This document shows, in pieces, positions 1 through 12,023 of a stretch of DNA of 64,000 nt. Source of the DNA: Siphonodentalium dalli (lineage: Eukaryota; Mollusca; Scaphopoda; Gadilida; Siphonodentaliidae); assembly GCA_032622095.1 (NCBI GenBank), contig CP136065.1, positions 68,603,675 through 68,667,674 on the forward strand, written 5' to 3'. Position numbers and translations under genes: made by a program. The first letter of the stretch is position 1; every line of letters begins with the position of its first letter. Below the pieces are notes generated by a model. It saw nothing but the letters and a program-made list of their open reading frames with translations, made no database searches and had not been told where the DNA came from.

Positions 1-110
1 GACCAGTCAGCACCTTCAACAGCGTTAACCTCATGAGAGCTGTTCCGGTTCAGACCACCAATGTCGTTAGACCCGCCTTTCATGTAAGAAGATTCTGGCG
101 AGAAGATTAG
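1..110 (+). CDS. 3' end of a fourth copy of the secreted repeat-protein gene (partial)
   Basis: The reading frame enters from outside the window and ends at TAG 108-110. Its last residues (NVVRPAFHVRRFWRED) are identical to the C-termini of the copies at 17,863 and 43,994, and the segment before them differs from those copies by only about one residue. It is on the plus strand because it sits at the outer end of the left arm of the large inverted repeat; base 1 pairs with base 17,972. The signal-peptide exon and promoter would lie to the left of the window. No function is recognised; see the full copies for the family description. Identity as a copy of this family is certain; whether it is intact cannot be seen. 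Confidence 0.8.
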   Translation, partial: PVSTFNSVNLMRAVPVQTTNVVRPAFHVRRFWRED

Positions 111-2400
111 TTCCCGTGTATATACATGTATATATATATATAATGTGATTCATAACGCGTGTGTCAGGACCAGAGTCATGGTGGAAATAATTGAATAACA
201 TTTATAATTAGATTGGTGGAAACTCAGAAACATTTTAGAGGTAATCGAATAATAATAATAAGACATCAGCATACATGCACGTATACACATACCTGACGTT
301 CTCCTGTATACTTCACCGACCGAATGAATTCTTGATAATGTTCTTTTTGATGTTGGCATCAAAAGCTGATATTTTGCGCACATTGATACATAATTTGCGT
401 TGAGTCGTTCACTCTTCGAGTGAATCCTGTCTCACATATCGCCTAAAACGATAGCGACAAGATCTAAATATGATCACGAAGGGCGATTGGTTGGTAATGT
501 TAATTGGATTTAGAAATGCACCCTTGTGTCGTTTATTATCTAAAGTAAGCAGGCGCAAACAGCATATTTACATATATATATGGTTCTCTATACGAATTGT
601 ATCTGGAGAGTGTTCATTTGCAGTAAAATTGCTGAGAGTGCAATTTGGCTGTACTGGATGCCCGATCCAAAAGTTTCCATAAAAACTGGGAATAGTGGAT
701 TTATCACCCTCAACTTCAACTATAATAGTTTAATATAATTGCAATAGTTGAAATCAGGATGTGCCTGACCTGTTTTTTTATTTTTGTATTACTAACTTGA
801 AAGTTGAACATTTGTCTATGACAATATGACTCTGATCTGATGCATGCGTAATTATGTTTTGTCTCATGTTAATTAACGCGTGGCTGGTCCACACTTGTTT
901 GTCATTACATATACCATCTTTTGAACGTTTTAGTAATAAATATCATTAGTTCACGAACGAGTTATTTGTTCTCATTACTAATAATATGAAAATTAACCCA
1001 CTTTAGGATCAAGGAGTGTTTATGTGAGTCCGTTGGGTTGGGTTCGTTGTGCGTTGGTGGTGGCGTTGCATTGGACACATAATACGCACGTAGTTAAATA
1101 GAGAAAGTCGGGGTTCATGATTAGATAGTGGTTGACATTCAAACGCAGTAACAGTTGATACTCGATGTTAAGATTACATTTCGAAATAACTATCCCGAGT
1201 TAATCGGAAGGGTGATAACTCTATATAGACATACTTTGACGAAATAAGCACTTTCACTCGAGGTGACAGACCGATCCAATTTTAGCCCGATCGGGCTATT
1301 ATAGATCGAAAGGTGGTTAACGTTCACCCAGACCTGTTTAAGATGTCTGATTTATAATGTTTACTTTAATTACATACAAATTAAGAATTTTGGTCAATTA
1401 TTTAATACATTCAGAGAAATTTCAATCCACGTGCATGCAATAGCTAGGTCGTAGAAATCCTGAAATCGAGGTATTAGACCTCGCATTAAGTACAACACAA
1501 CGATCGAGGTTCTATACTAATACTAATAATATAATATTGGTGTGATTCAGAGTGATTATATATCGATGATGGATAACTATAAAATAGAGTGGTAAAAATA
1601 ACCACTTGATTTTAGAGTTATCCATCTTCACCTTCGTCCGTTTGACCACGTGCTTCTGGTCCACAAACAATAGAAATAGTAAACTTCAAACATCGATATC
1701 TAATCACTCGAATCAAATATTTTTTACCCCCGAAGCCAAAGAATAGTAATTTAGGAGCGTCTGATCGGATTGAGTACCTTTAACTCAGTGTCTTTATGGG
1801 AGATAAAATATTAATATGTTATGTTATTTTGTTGGTACAGCTACGAGCACATAATACGCTTACAATTAGATAGCGAAATATACTTAATAAGAGTTCACGA
1901 TTAGATAGCGATTGCTATTCATTAGCAGTCACAGATGCCAATAGAGGTGAGGATTATATTTCGAAATGAGCAACCTGAGTTAATCGGAAGGGTGATAAAT
2001 GTATATAGTACGTACTTTGATTAAAACGGATATCTGTTTGAAATAATTTATAACACCACAAGTGATCAACTTTGGTCACACACAAGTCACATTCTCCTAT
2101 TGGGTGGTCGGGCTTTGTTGGGTACTTATTCTGCTGCTCGGATTAAGCTCTATCAACAAGTCGGAAAATTAATTTGTCCGAAAATTAAATTTGAAAACTT
2201 TGTTGACATATGTCCTATATACACAATTAAATTACTATGAATGGATCTCCCGACTTAAATGTGACTGAAAACTCAAAGTTGTTTGACTTTGTATTCGACT
2301 ATATTAACGAATATCTAAGAATAAATAGTCCCTAAATTATATATACTTCCGAACTAAATTGCCCAAACAACCGTACATTTTACCATTAGTAAATTCGATA
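111..2400. repeat. Non-coding arm sequence downstream of the gene copy
   Basis: No credible gene. Mirrored at 15,600-17,862 and repeated in block B at 41,880-43,993. It contains a diverged internal direct duplication: about 1,085-1,265 resembles about 1,850-2,035, sharing AGTTAATCGGAAGGGTGATAA. The segment around 890-960 has a diverged relative at 55,790-55,990 near the older gene copy, so this flank was part of the ancestral duplicated unit. Confidence 0.7.
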
Positions 2401-2625
2401 GTCACCAAATGCGCAGTCTATTAAAAGCCATACTATATTCTTTACTTTCTTTCTCTACCATCTTTCTATATCCTATATCCTCCACTATTTGTTTATATTT
2501 TTCTTTTATTTGTTTCATTGTCAATGTTTTCGCCATTATTATGTTCGAGGAGAAGCCCGAGTGGCCAGGGGCTGTGGCCAATCCTCATTAAATAAATAAA
2601 GAATTAAATTAAATTAAATCTATCT
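2400..2625 (+). mobile_element. Putative non-LTR retroelement 3' terminus with TTAAA tail
   Basis: The sequence around 2,560-2,625 runs from GGGGCTGTGGCCAATCCTCA into AAATAAATAAAG and then an (ATTAA)n-type tail, the usual look of a LINE 3' end. A 60-codon open frame at 2,409-2,591 is preserved in all three copies (also 15,393-15,575 and 41,682-41,864, minus strand), but the copies are recent duplicates, so its openness carries little weight. Assignment to a LINE is an inference from the tail alone. Confidence 0.4.
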
Positions 2626-3448
2626 AATCGTGTGCGTATTGCTGTTATACGAGAAAGCTAGATCCCCTTCGATGGCTTCATCCCGGGAAGCGGACGTCAA
2701 CCCTTCACTCCGTTTACACGCGTTAGTTTATCATCACGGTTAGATCCCCTTTACGTGGATTAAAGTGTTATTTTATCGTCAACGGTTGTACGATTCGCCT
2801 TATATAGCCACCAATGGAAGTACAACAAATGCAATCAAATAAATATAAGTGTAAGCGTGTTCAATGAATGGTCCTCCAATCAAAAATATAGACGTACCCA
2901 ATATTGGATTCCGAACGGATAACTGATCCAAGGGTCGAATGAAGTTACACACCTTGACACCCAGTAATCAAGATTATATCCCGAACGAATAACTGATCCA
3001 GATAAATGGATAGATAGATAGATCCAGGAGTCGAATCAGGTTACACACCTGTGACACCAGCCAGAGTAATCAAACTGTATCCAGCAGCGACATTAATATC
3101 TACTCTTATGAGTCGTATTATGTGCGCCCATTTTTTGTGATTATATAAAATCAATTGAGACATATGCAGAGAGTGTATAACAGTGCATATTACGTCAATG
3201 ACCCCGCACATGGTAACTGAGACTTAAATGCCAATAGACATCTTTCGCACAACGAAAGACAAAGGATAATTATTACGGCTCCAAATGGCAGGAACATCTA
3301 AATTAACCAACATTTTTTGCATATCAGGTAGAAATATGGTATGATGTAGTAATTGTAACACCAACAATGTGGGCAAATAGGTTAGGACATGGCCGCAGGG
3401 CTCGCATTACCAAAATCGTTCATTTCTGGAAAAAGTCACTGGTGGGTA
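2626..3448. repeat. Non-coding arm sequence with short internal duplications
   Basis: No gene seen. It contains two diverged copies of a ~60-bp unit (about 2,905-2,965 and 2,975-3,060) with AACTGATCCA and a GATA/TAGA run near 3,008-3,025. It is mirrored at 14,535-15,360 and repeated at 39,701-40,422. The stretch around 2,690-2,770 has a diverged match at about 55,240-55,340. Confidence 0.6.
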
Positions 3449-5929
3449 CCGTTCACACCCCTGGTCAAGTGGTCCTGCAGAAGTGCTATGATGTTGGTGG
3501 GTCCTGCTGTTTTGATATGACGCGGTTAGTACAAAGCGATGCTGGTGACCGCGTGATATTTCAAAACTCACATCGAGCGTTTGGACGTAATTTGAGTAAT
3601 TTCAAATGGCGTGTTGTTGATTCAAGTGGTGCAATCGTCTGCTGCAATACTTCTGCAATCACACTAAAGTTTTGTTGGCTTAAATTGGGATTAGAAGACA
3701 CATGCGGTCATTTTAACAAAATGTGTGACATTCCTGTTATTTCGCCATTTATATCAATCTAATATGAAAAAATTATAAACAGGACATGTAGAGAGGTACA
3801 AACAAGTATATTGAAGGCTTTAGGTAGTGATAAGCGTTTGGACATGGCATATATCCGGCACAAGCAGGTGACAAATAAATTGATGGGTCCAAAGCGATGT
3901 CGTTGGGGATCCGCGCTGAAGCTGTTAAATATACAAACCGATGTTGGTGGGGGTACAAAATGATGTTGTTTGTGAATCACCATGACATAGTTTCGGTCGC
4001 GATATAGGTTAATTATGCCCATCTCAAGGCCGTGTGACAAACATTTAACAACGTATTACACATCTCTACTCATCGAATGTCCTTCTTCACGCTCAAGTGT
4101 CTTGCATGTGTATAGAGCGTAAGAACGCCGTACTATGGTGTAATTGGACCAATTTTGACCAAATAAACGGCGCAGTAGGGTGGCCCACCACAAATTATAC
4201 TGTAAAAACCGAAAACCGCACCCCTCTAGAAGGGCACACATTGCCGTTCGGACATTTATGGACCGATTGTCATCCAAATAAACTGTGCGGTATAGGGAAG
4301 CCCACCTCAAGTAATGCCAGAAAAACCGAAAATCGCACCCCTCTAGCCCATGCGGTTGACACGGGAGCTGGCAAAATGGACACCTATTAACGTTTCGGTA
4401 TTTATTGACCGATTTTGACCAAATAAACGGTGCGGTAGGGTGGCACACACCAAGTTATACTATGAAAACCGAAAACCGCACCCCTCTACCCCGTGTGGTT
4501 GCCATGTACAGGAGGTGGCAAAATAGCACACATTGTCAATTCGGTATTTATGGACCGATTTCGATAACATAAACGTCAGGGTATAGGTGGCTTACCACAA
4601 GTTATACTATACAAACTGAAAACCGCACCCCTCTAGCCAGTGTGGTTGTCACAGCAGGTGTCAAAAAGGACACACATGGCCGTTTCGGTATTAATGGACC
4701 AATTTGGACCAAATAAATCATGCGATAGGGTGGCCCACCCCAAGTTGTACTATAAAAATCCAAAACCGCACCCTTCTAGCCCGTGTGGTTCCCACACGAG
4801 GTGGCAAAAAGAACACCCATTGCCGTTTCGATATTTAGGGCAACAGCACGGGCTAGAAGGGTGCGGTTTTCGGTTTTCTAACATAACATATGGTGGGCCA
4901 CCCTACCACACCGATAATTTGATCTCAATCGGTCCATGAATACCGAAACGGCGATGGATGCCATTTTTTCCACCTCTGGTGGTAACCACACGGGCTAGAG
5001 GGTGCGGTTTTCAGTTTTCGTAGTGTAGTATGGGTGGGCCACCCACTGCACCGTTTATTTGATCAAAATCGGTCCATTGATACCGAAACGGCAATGTGTG
5101 CCCTTTTTGCCACCTCTGTGGCAACCGCGCGGGCTATATATTGGTTCGGTTTTCGGTTTTTCTAACATAACTTGGGGTGATCAACCCTACCGCACCGTTT
5201 ATTTGTTCAAGTTGGCATGTTTCCGATTAAGGAATATGTAACTCGCAATGAGTAGCCAATGTCACGGTATTGTCCAATTTGTGATATTTGGGTCATTATT
5301 CTCGATTCTAAAGATCTTTCTGACTTCCCTGTGGACTGTATTTTCGCTCCTCGTAGTGTTTCAAATCAATGTGTTGATGATTTGAGTTCAGTATTTTGGA
5401 AGAAAAATATTTCAACAACATCAGAGTGGATCTTCACCAACATCAGTGTGGATTCTCACCAACATCACCTTGGTCCCGCGCCAACATCAGTGTGGACCCT
5501 AGAATACCAAAGTGGGCTTGTTTCAAGCGTACGCTATATATCTTTTGAATGAATGTGTGTCTTTGTTTTTAAAATCAGCATTCCATTCATCTGAGATGAT
5601 TTCAGTCATGTACCGCGACAAAACTTATTTTTTTTTTGGGGTGCAACAATAACTATAAGGTTAATACTCACCAAAGAACGTCATTCTCAAGTCGTCCGCG
5701 GAGTTGCAGAATGTATGTATACCGGAGGTTTTAGTGCATTCATGTGTGATCATCAGAATGTTTACACCGTGTTGTAATTGCGTAGTTTCGATGTAAACAC
5801 GAGGCAGAACGCGCACGCGGTCACCAGCATCGTTTTGTACTAACCGCATCATAGCAAAACAGCACGACCCATGCACCAACATCATAGCACTTCTGCAGGA
5901 CCACTTGACCAGGGGTGGTTCATCGTTGA
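3449..5929. mobile_element. 2.5-kb foldback element, left-arm copy
   Basis: Present in both arms but absent from block B, where GGTGGGTA joins TTAGCCCCC directly (reverse complement of 39,691-39,710). The ends form ~100-bp inverted repeats containing CACCCCTGGTCAAGTGG and GAAGTGCTATGATGTTGG (3,455-3,545 against 5,795-5,912). The interior (4,140-5,215) is a head-to-head array of ~145-bp repeats. A lone relative of the terminus is at 62,731-62,830. No transposase frame is visible; open frames inside are repeat artefacts. No clear target duplication is seen, so it may be a non-autonomous insertion or, less likely, a deletion in B. Confidence 0.7.
4140..5215. repeat. Head-to-head ~145-bp repeat array (left arm)
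   Basis: Five diverged units in one orientation (marker AAATAAACGG near 4,160, 4,275, 4,420, 4,565 and 4,710) are followed, after a switch near 4,845, by three units in the opposite orientation (marker CCGTTTATTTG-like near 4,908, 5,050, 5,193). Each unit carries GAAAACCGCACCCCTCTAG and a GCCGTTTCGGTAT motif. The array is the core of the foldback element and should form a large hairpin. Confidence 0.85.
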
Positions 5930-6361
5930 TTAGCCCCCACCAATACAGTTATTTTTCACTATCATTTTCGTCAACAGTATATATTTCTCCTTTAAAAAAA
6001 ATTTGGTTTCAACTAGTTCTACCGTGGGTAGGGATACCCGACAACTTTTGGCGTTTGGTCGCTGCACTATATATATTACTCCCGCATCAGCTAGATAGAT
6101 GTCACTCCGAACCATATTTACACCAGTGTAACCTAAAACGATAGCACGCTTTTTCGCGTAAAAACTGTAGCCCCCTACATTTCTTCAGAATTACCCCTCA
6201 ATGAAATAATTGTGTTCAAAAACAAAATCACTTCTGTGGCTCTTTGTTTATTGCACACAACTTAACCCCACCCTTTAACACATTATTCATACAAAAACAT
6301 AATTTCCCCCCACAAGTCATGTTCTGCTCCCATTTTCATACAGTTTTTGGGGTCTGGTGTT

Positions 6362-6775
6362 TAGAGTATATTTCTAAAATTAGCCTTCAGAAAATTGAGA
6401 TAATAACTTACAACTATACTGATGATCTGGCATTGACAGCATTTACATCTATATGTAATTACTCATATATGTAGTTACATCTATATGTAATTACTCATAT
6501 ATGTATATATGTATGTATATGTATATATATATGTGTATATGTATATATAGCTATATATGTATATGTATATGTATGTATATGTATGTATATATATCACTAT
6601 TGGTGTGAGTCGATCGACAGATAGACTCGTGATTTTAAAAATGAATTTATTACTTATATAATCCATATGTAGTATGATGCCAAAATGCTTGTTGAAATAT
6701 CTTATGTATATAGTGTATATATGTTCGTGTATATTCCACCTTAAATGGTGGATTTATGCATTAAACAATTCACAA
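6362..6775 (+). mobile_element. LINE remnant inserted in the left arm only
   Basis: The right arm and block B join GGTCTGGTGTT directly to GCAAACATGG; the left arm carries ~415 extra bases at this point. The insert encodes YTDDLALTA (6,415-6,441), a variant of the reverse-transcriptase YxDD active-site box. It then runs into a TATATG microsatellite (6,480-6,595) and ends in ATTCCACCTTAAATGGTGGA followed by ATTAAACAA. That ending resembles the 3' end of the LINE at 7,465-10,738 (near 10,695-10,735). It is an internally deleted LINE fragment. Confidence 0.6.
6480..6596. repeat. TATATG/TATG microsatellite
   Basis: Imperfect (TATATG)n / (TATG)n run inside the LINE remnant; related runs occur in the 3' region of the central LINE (10,435-10,500 and 10,665-10,690). 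Confidence 0.85.
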
Positions 6776-7464
6776 AAAACATGGATCAGCTATGGAAGAC
6801 TGTACAAGATTCTTTCCATGAGACAACTTCTGGTGACGTCAGGTCATTGAGTCTAGATCTGATAAGCTGAGCATCAAGCACATGGCTTTATCAGCACACG
6901 GAAAACTAAAATATGAAATTTTCAGTTCTGCAAGGATGACCTAAGATAACTGGTGTGCACCAGTGGAAATGACACACTTTCATGATATAGATATGTACAT
7001 CCCTGGCTATAAATTCAAAATACTTGTTAGTTTAGCCTCTTATAACAATGACTATGTGTATCATTAACTTGCTCGTGTTATGGGTCATTTCCATCATCAT
7101 ATGACTATTATCACCTTGACAAATTCTGAAAATACCTTGGAAAATTGGCATTTGTATTAAAAGGTAATACTATTTTTGTTTGGCTATTGTAAGTGAAAGA
7201 AGACATCAGCAACAAGAATTCCCACACCATGCATGAGAGATTCAGTGGACTGAAAGACCAGGCTGTGAAAAATGCATCAAAACACTTTAAAGCTACTCGC
7301 AGGAATCAACAATGCAAAAAAGCTAAATTTTGCCCTTTAGGTTACACAATTGTAAATGTTTTCCATAGGCCTCAGCGCCAAGGTTTTAGCATATACTGTT
7401 TGCAATTTAAATCGTATGTCCAAAATTTTCTTTAAATCTGAAATATTGACATTTGGGGAAACTT

Positions 7465-10426
7465 GTGATAATTCCGATATTAGTAAGACGTTGCAGGTTC
7501 CAAATAGAGTATCGCAGGACAAAGGTAAGGTGAGTGCCTATGGATACAAACTAATATCAATGTGTAAATCCATGAACCTAATTACTCTGAACGGAAGATG
7601 TGGTGAAGACAGAAATGTGGGGAAGTTCACTTCCTCAGACCGCACAGTGATAGACTACGCGTTGGGAACTAAGCGTCTCTTCAGTATGGTAGAAATTTTT
7701 CGAGTCGATGACCACTGTCCCTTATTCTCCGATATACATGGTGCGCTACATCTGGTTTTGAATTTAAAGACACCAATGGTGTCTCGAGAGAGCGATGCTG
7801 ATGACATACCCATATCGGTATACAATGATGCCAGAATAAAACGGTGGGACCCACAGAAGGGGACATATTTCTCTAGCAATATTGACCGCAATATGATTAA
7901 AGATATTCTTTATGTGTTCGACACTTTAGAAAGGGAGGACGCCAATGTCACCCAGTCAGATGTCGACGAACTTTGTGGACATGTAGTATGTTCATTAAAG
8001 TCAGCGGCCAATCGCACACTGGGAACCTATCGGCCGAAATCTAATAAGCGGGGAAACGTGCACCAAAACAAGTCTTGGTTCGATGATGAATGCCGAGAAA
8101 CAAGAAATTGCTTCAATGGTATCAAGCATGAATACGATTTGAACAAATCTGATTATAACAAGGCAATGTTGAAAGACGCCAGTTTAAAATACAGACACGT
8201 GATGGATAGAAAAATCAAACAAGCACGTGAGTCTGAAATAGCCGAGCTCAGGGAATTATGTAAGAATTCGGGGAAGTCATTCTGGGACAAACTCGACTCA
8301 ATGTGCGCTGATAAGCAGCCCAAAAAGAGGCAAACGAAAATAAATATTGAAATCTTTGGAGAATATTTTAAGACTCTAAATGATCAAATAGACGACTCTG
8401 ATATTTGTGATATTGTAGATATGGAGTTCGACGAGAACGACGAGTCATATCTAAATAACCCATATCGGAGGAAGAAATTTATAGTGCCATAGGGAAGCTG
8501 AAAAACCGCAAGGCCGGCGGTACTGATCAAATAATTAACGAATATATTAAGGCTTCATGCAGTAAATGAGATGATGCCCATATACGTTCGTCTTTTCAAC
8601 CTGATCCTAAATAGCGGATTATTTCCCCAAGATTGGGCAGTTGGTCTAATACAGCCCATTTATAAGGGTTCGGTGATCCAAATATGCCGGACTCTTACCG
8701 AGGTATCACACTTTTGAGCTGTTTAGCAAAACTATTTACCTCCGTTTTAAATAACCGATTAACCTCATTTGCAGAGGATGTTGATTTAATAAGTAAGTCA
8801 CAAACCGGATTTCGCAAAAGCCACTCTACTGTTGATAATATATTTATACTACATGCATTGATAAATATATATCTTCAGAGCGGACGGAAACTATACTGTA
8901 CGTTTATTGATTTCCGCAAAGCTTTTGATTCTGTTTGGAGAGATGCGCTATGGCTCAAATTGTTGAGATCAGATATAAACGGTAAGATTGTGCGGATAAT
9001 ACGAAGCATGTATACGAATATTAAATTATGCGTGAAAAATTGTAACTCACAATCAGAATTTTTCGTGAGCAAGGTAGGTTTATTTCAAGGTGACACAATG
9101 TCACCATTCTTATTTTCACTATTCGTGAACCATTTACAGTGCTTTTTGAATGATTGTGTTATAGACAACCTGAATTTTATAAACGAAACATATTTTGAGC
9201 ATTTAGGATGTTACATCGATATACTGTGCCTATTATATGCGGACGACACTGTCATTTTATCGGATTCAGAGGATAATATGAACCGCGCACTTTTAGCCTT
9301 CGCTGATTACGCTGAAGCTTGGATACTTGAGGTGAACATTAATAAGACCAAAACAATCATCTTCGCGAACAAGTTACCAAGAAATTTTCCTGTGTTCACA
9401 TACAGAGGGCAGGAAATACAAATTGTAAAAGAATTCAGATATCTTGGGATTCAATTTTTCTACAATGGGAGATTTTGTCAGTCCATAAAGAGTACCACAA
9501 ATACTGCGACAAAGGGAATGTATGGTTTATTGAAAAAAATTCGCAAACTCAAGTTACCTATCGATATTTCGCTGAAACTATTCGATTGTATGATTCTGCC
9601 AAGTATGCTATACGGAAGTGAGGTCTGGTGTTTCGAAAGAATACAGGCCCTAGAGACGCTCCACCTTAAGTTTTGTAAAATTATAACGTCAATGAAATCG
9701 AGTACACCTAACTATATGGTATATGCAGAACTTGGAAGGCACCCGATATCAATAGAAATAAAATATAGAGCACTATCGTATTGGTCAAAGCTAGTGAGTC
9801 ATGATGGGTCAGAACTAGCAAAGAATATATTTCTTTTATTGAGGTATGTACATGGAGACAATATCGTATTAAAAGACAAGATCAAATGGATTAGCTTTGT
9901 GGAAGGGATTCTTCACGAAGTAAACATGGACCACATTTGGTCAAGTCAGTCATCGCTAAGCAGAACAGCGTTAAGATACATAAAAAGTCAACTGATTGAA
10001 AATTATGAACGTAATCTTTTTGACAGTCTGAAGTCGTCCTCATCTACCAGAGCAATATTCTACAGCAACATTAAGGACTCGATAAAAATGAATCGATATC
10101 TAGTATATTTGCCAGCCCATTTATCTAACTTCTTACTGAAAATACGAACATCAAACCATAAATTACCAGTTGAAAAGAATAGATGGACGAAAGGAAAAGA
10201 TAATAATGATTTAAACTGTGTTTTGTGCAGCAATAGCCCATGTGATGAATACCATTTTATGATCATATGCCAAGAGCTAAAAAACTTACGTGAATTATAA
10301 ATTCCAAAATATTATTGGGATAAACCAAACCGAAATAAATTCCATGTACTACTTTCTCTTGAAAACATGAACGTTCTGAAAAGACTGAGCATATTTATTA
10401 AATTGGAATTGAAAAAGATTTCTTAA
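7465..10426 (+). pseudogene. LINE ORF2 pseudogene (endonuclease / reverse transcriptase)
   Basis: The open frame at 7,465-8,492 encodes the last part of the endonuclease: a SSDRTVIDYALG segment near 7,630-7,665 and RVDDHCPLFSD near 7,700-7,735, followed by a linker rich in charged residues. A frame change near 8,470 and a stop plus frame change near 8,560-8,690 break the link to the RT frame at 8,684-10,300. The RT shows IDFRKAFDSVW (box A, about 8,905-8,938), FQGDTMSPFLFSLF (box B), YADD (box C, 9,236-9,247), INKTK (box D) and FRYLGIQF (box E). The C-terminus has CVLC...H....C near 10,218-10,270. A stop at 10,298-10,300 is followed by an in-frame continuation to 10,424-10,426, so it looks like a late point mutation. 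With at least three breaks and no 5' end, the copy is dead. Confidence 0.85.
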
Positions 10427-10738
10427 ATATAATATTATATACACAGATGAAATATATATACATGTATGTTTGTATGTGTATATATATATATGTGTGTGTG
10501 TAATGCGACACATCCATAAATTGGGAATTGCATACTTATGCAAGGTAATTGTTAATGAATCTTATGTATAAGTGCTGTGTACAGTTATTGTATTATGGTG
10601 GATTTGTTACGAAAATATGATAATGATAATTGTTAACGTATAAATTGTTTGTATAAACTGTTTCTGTGTATATATGTATATATATGTTTTGGCTATGTTC
10701 CAACTTAAATGTTGGCTTTGCAAATAAACAATAAACAA
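7465..10738 (+). mobile_element. CR1-like LINE, 5'-truncated, at the centre of inverted repeat 1
   Basis: The element starts abruptly in an endonuclease domain immediately after the left arm (GGGGAAACTT) and ends with CAAATAAACAATAAACAA immediately before the right arm. It encodes the end of an apurinic-like endonuclease, a full reverse transcriptase and a C-terminal cysteine/histidine motif, followed by a microsatellite-bearing 3'UTR. Placement near CR1/L2/Jockey-type LINEs rests on the endonuclease plus RT order and the C-terminal CCHC-like motif; a finer call needs a phylogeny. No flanking target duplication was recognised. Confidence 0.85.
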
Positions 10739-12023
10739 TCTGAAAATACAAGATTTAAAGGCGAATTCCCTGCCTGACGGTTATGATTGCTTTGCATAAA
10801 TGTTTCCCCAAATGTCAATATTTCAGATTTAAAGAAAATTTTGGACATACGATTTAAATTGCAAACAGTATATGCTAAAACCTTGGCGCTGAGGCCTATG
10901 GAAAACATTTACAATTGTGTAACCTAAAGGGCAAAATTTAGCTTTTTTGCATTGTTGATTCCTGCGAGTAGCTTTAAAGTGTTTTGATGCATTTTTCACA
11001 GCCTGGTCTTTCAGTCCACTGAATCTCTCATGCATGGTGTGGGAATTCTTGTTGCTGATGTCTTCTTTCACTTACAATAGCCAAACAAAAATAGTATTAC
11101 CTTTTAATACAAATGCCAATTTTCCAAGGTATTTTCAGAATTTGTCAAGGTGATAATAGTCATATGATGATGGAAATGACCCATAACACGAGCAAGTTAA
11201 TGATACACATAGTCATTGTTATAAGAGGCTAAACTAACAAGTATTTTGAATTTATAGCCAGGGATGTACATATCTATATCATGAAAGTGTGTCATTTCCA
11301 CTGGTGGGTATTGTTATTTGAAGGTTAATAGCACTAAAACTGGGATACATTTAAGAAAATGCTCCAGCGCTTTGAAGAGAGCATATATTTGTTCAACTAA
11401 TTAAATATACACCGTGCACACCAGTTATCTTAGAACTGAAAAAAAATATTCATATTTTAGTTTTCCGTGTGCTGATAAAGCCATGTGCTTGATGCTCAGC
11501 TTATCAGATCTAGACTCAATGACCTGACGTCACCAGAAGTTGTCTCATGGAAAGAATCTTGTACAGTCTTCCATGGCTGATCCATGTTTGCAACACCAGA
11601 CCCCAAAAACTGTATGAAAATGGGAGCAGAACATGACTTGTGGGGGGAAATTATGTTTTTGTATGAATAATGTGTTAAAGGGTGGGGTTAAGTTGTGTGC
11701 AATAAACAAAGAGCCACAGAAGTGATTTTGTTTTTGAACACAATTATTTCATTGAGGGGTAATTCTGAAGAAATGTAGGGGGCTACAGTTTTTACGCGAA
11801 AAAGCGTGCTATCGTTTTAGGTTACACTGGTGTAAATATGGTTCGGAGTGACATCTATCTAGCTGATGCGGGAGTAATATATATAGTGCAGCGACCAAAC
11901 GCCAAAAGTTGTCGGGTATCCCTACCCACGGTAGAACTAGTTGAAACCAAATTTTTTTTAAAGGAGAAATATATACTGTTGACGAAAATGATAGTGAAAA
12001 ATAACTGTATTGGTGGGGGCTAA

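Larger units (their letters stand above)
1..7464 (+). repeat. Left arm of giant inverted repeat 1
   Basis: Bases 1-7,464 read in reverse complement as 17,972-10,800 with only scattered differences. Paired landmarks include the gene 3' end (1-110 with 17,863-17,972), the short retroelement tail (2,409-2,591 with 15,393-15,575), the 2.5-kb foldback element and the transposon debris next to the centre. Differences include a retroelement insert at 6,362-6,775 present only here and a ~120-bp stretch (11,307-11,425 of the right arm) absent here. The arm is cut by the window edge, so the full length is unknown. Confidence 0.95.
5930..7464. mobile_element. Transposon debris next to palindrome centre (left arm)
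   Basis: A mosaic of a dispersed repeat family also found at 10,739-12,023, 33,600-34,400, 38,140-39,700, 48,690-49,480 and 53,500-54,370. Its hallmark is a nearly self-complementary terminus TTACACTGGTGTAA, seen here in reverse near 6,118-6,131, and the partner version at 7,343-7,356. Small open frames here (for example 7,193-7,435) are shared by the copies but show no domain. No gene is called. Confidence 0.6.

Noticed and set aside
2409-2591. 60-codon hydrophobic frame present three times
   Set aside because: All three are recent duplicates of the same DNA and the region looks like a retroelement tail; no independent conservation.
7193-7435. 80-codon frame shared with 10,829-11,071 and 38,507-38,803
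   Set aside because: Lies across a repeat terminus and is broken in the diverged relative at 33.8-34.2 kb; no domain.
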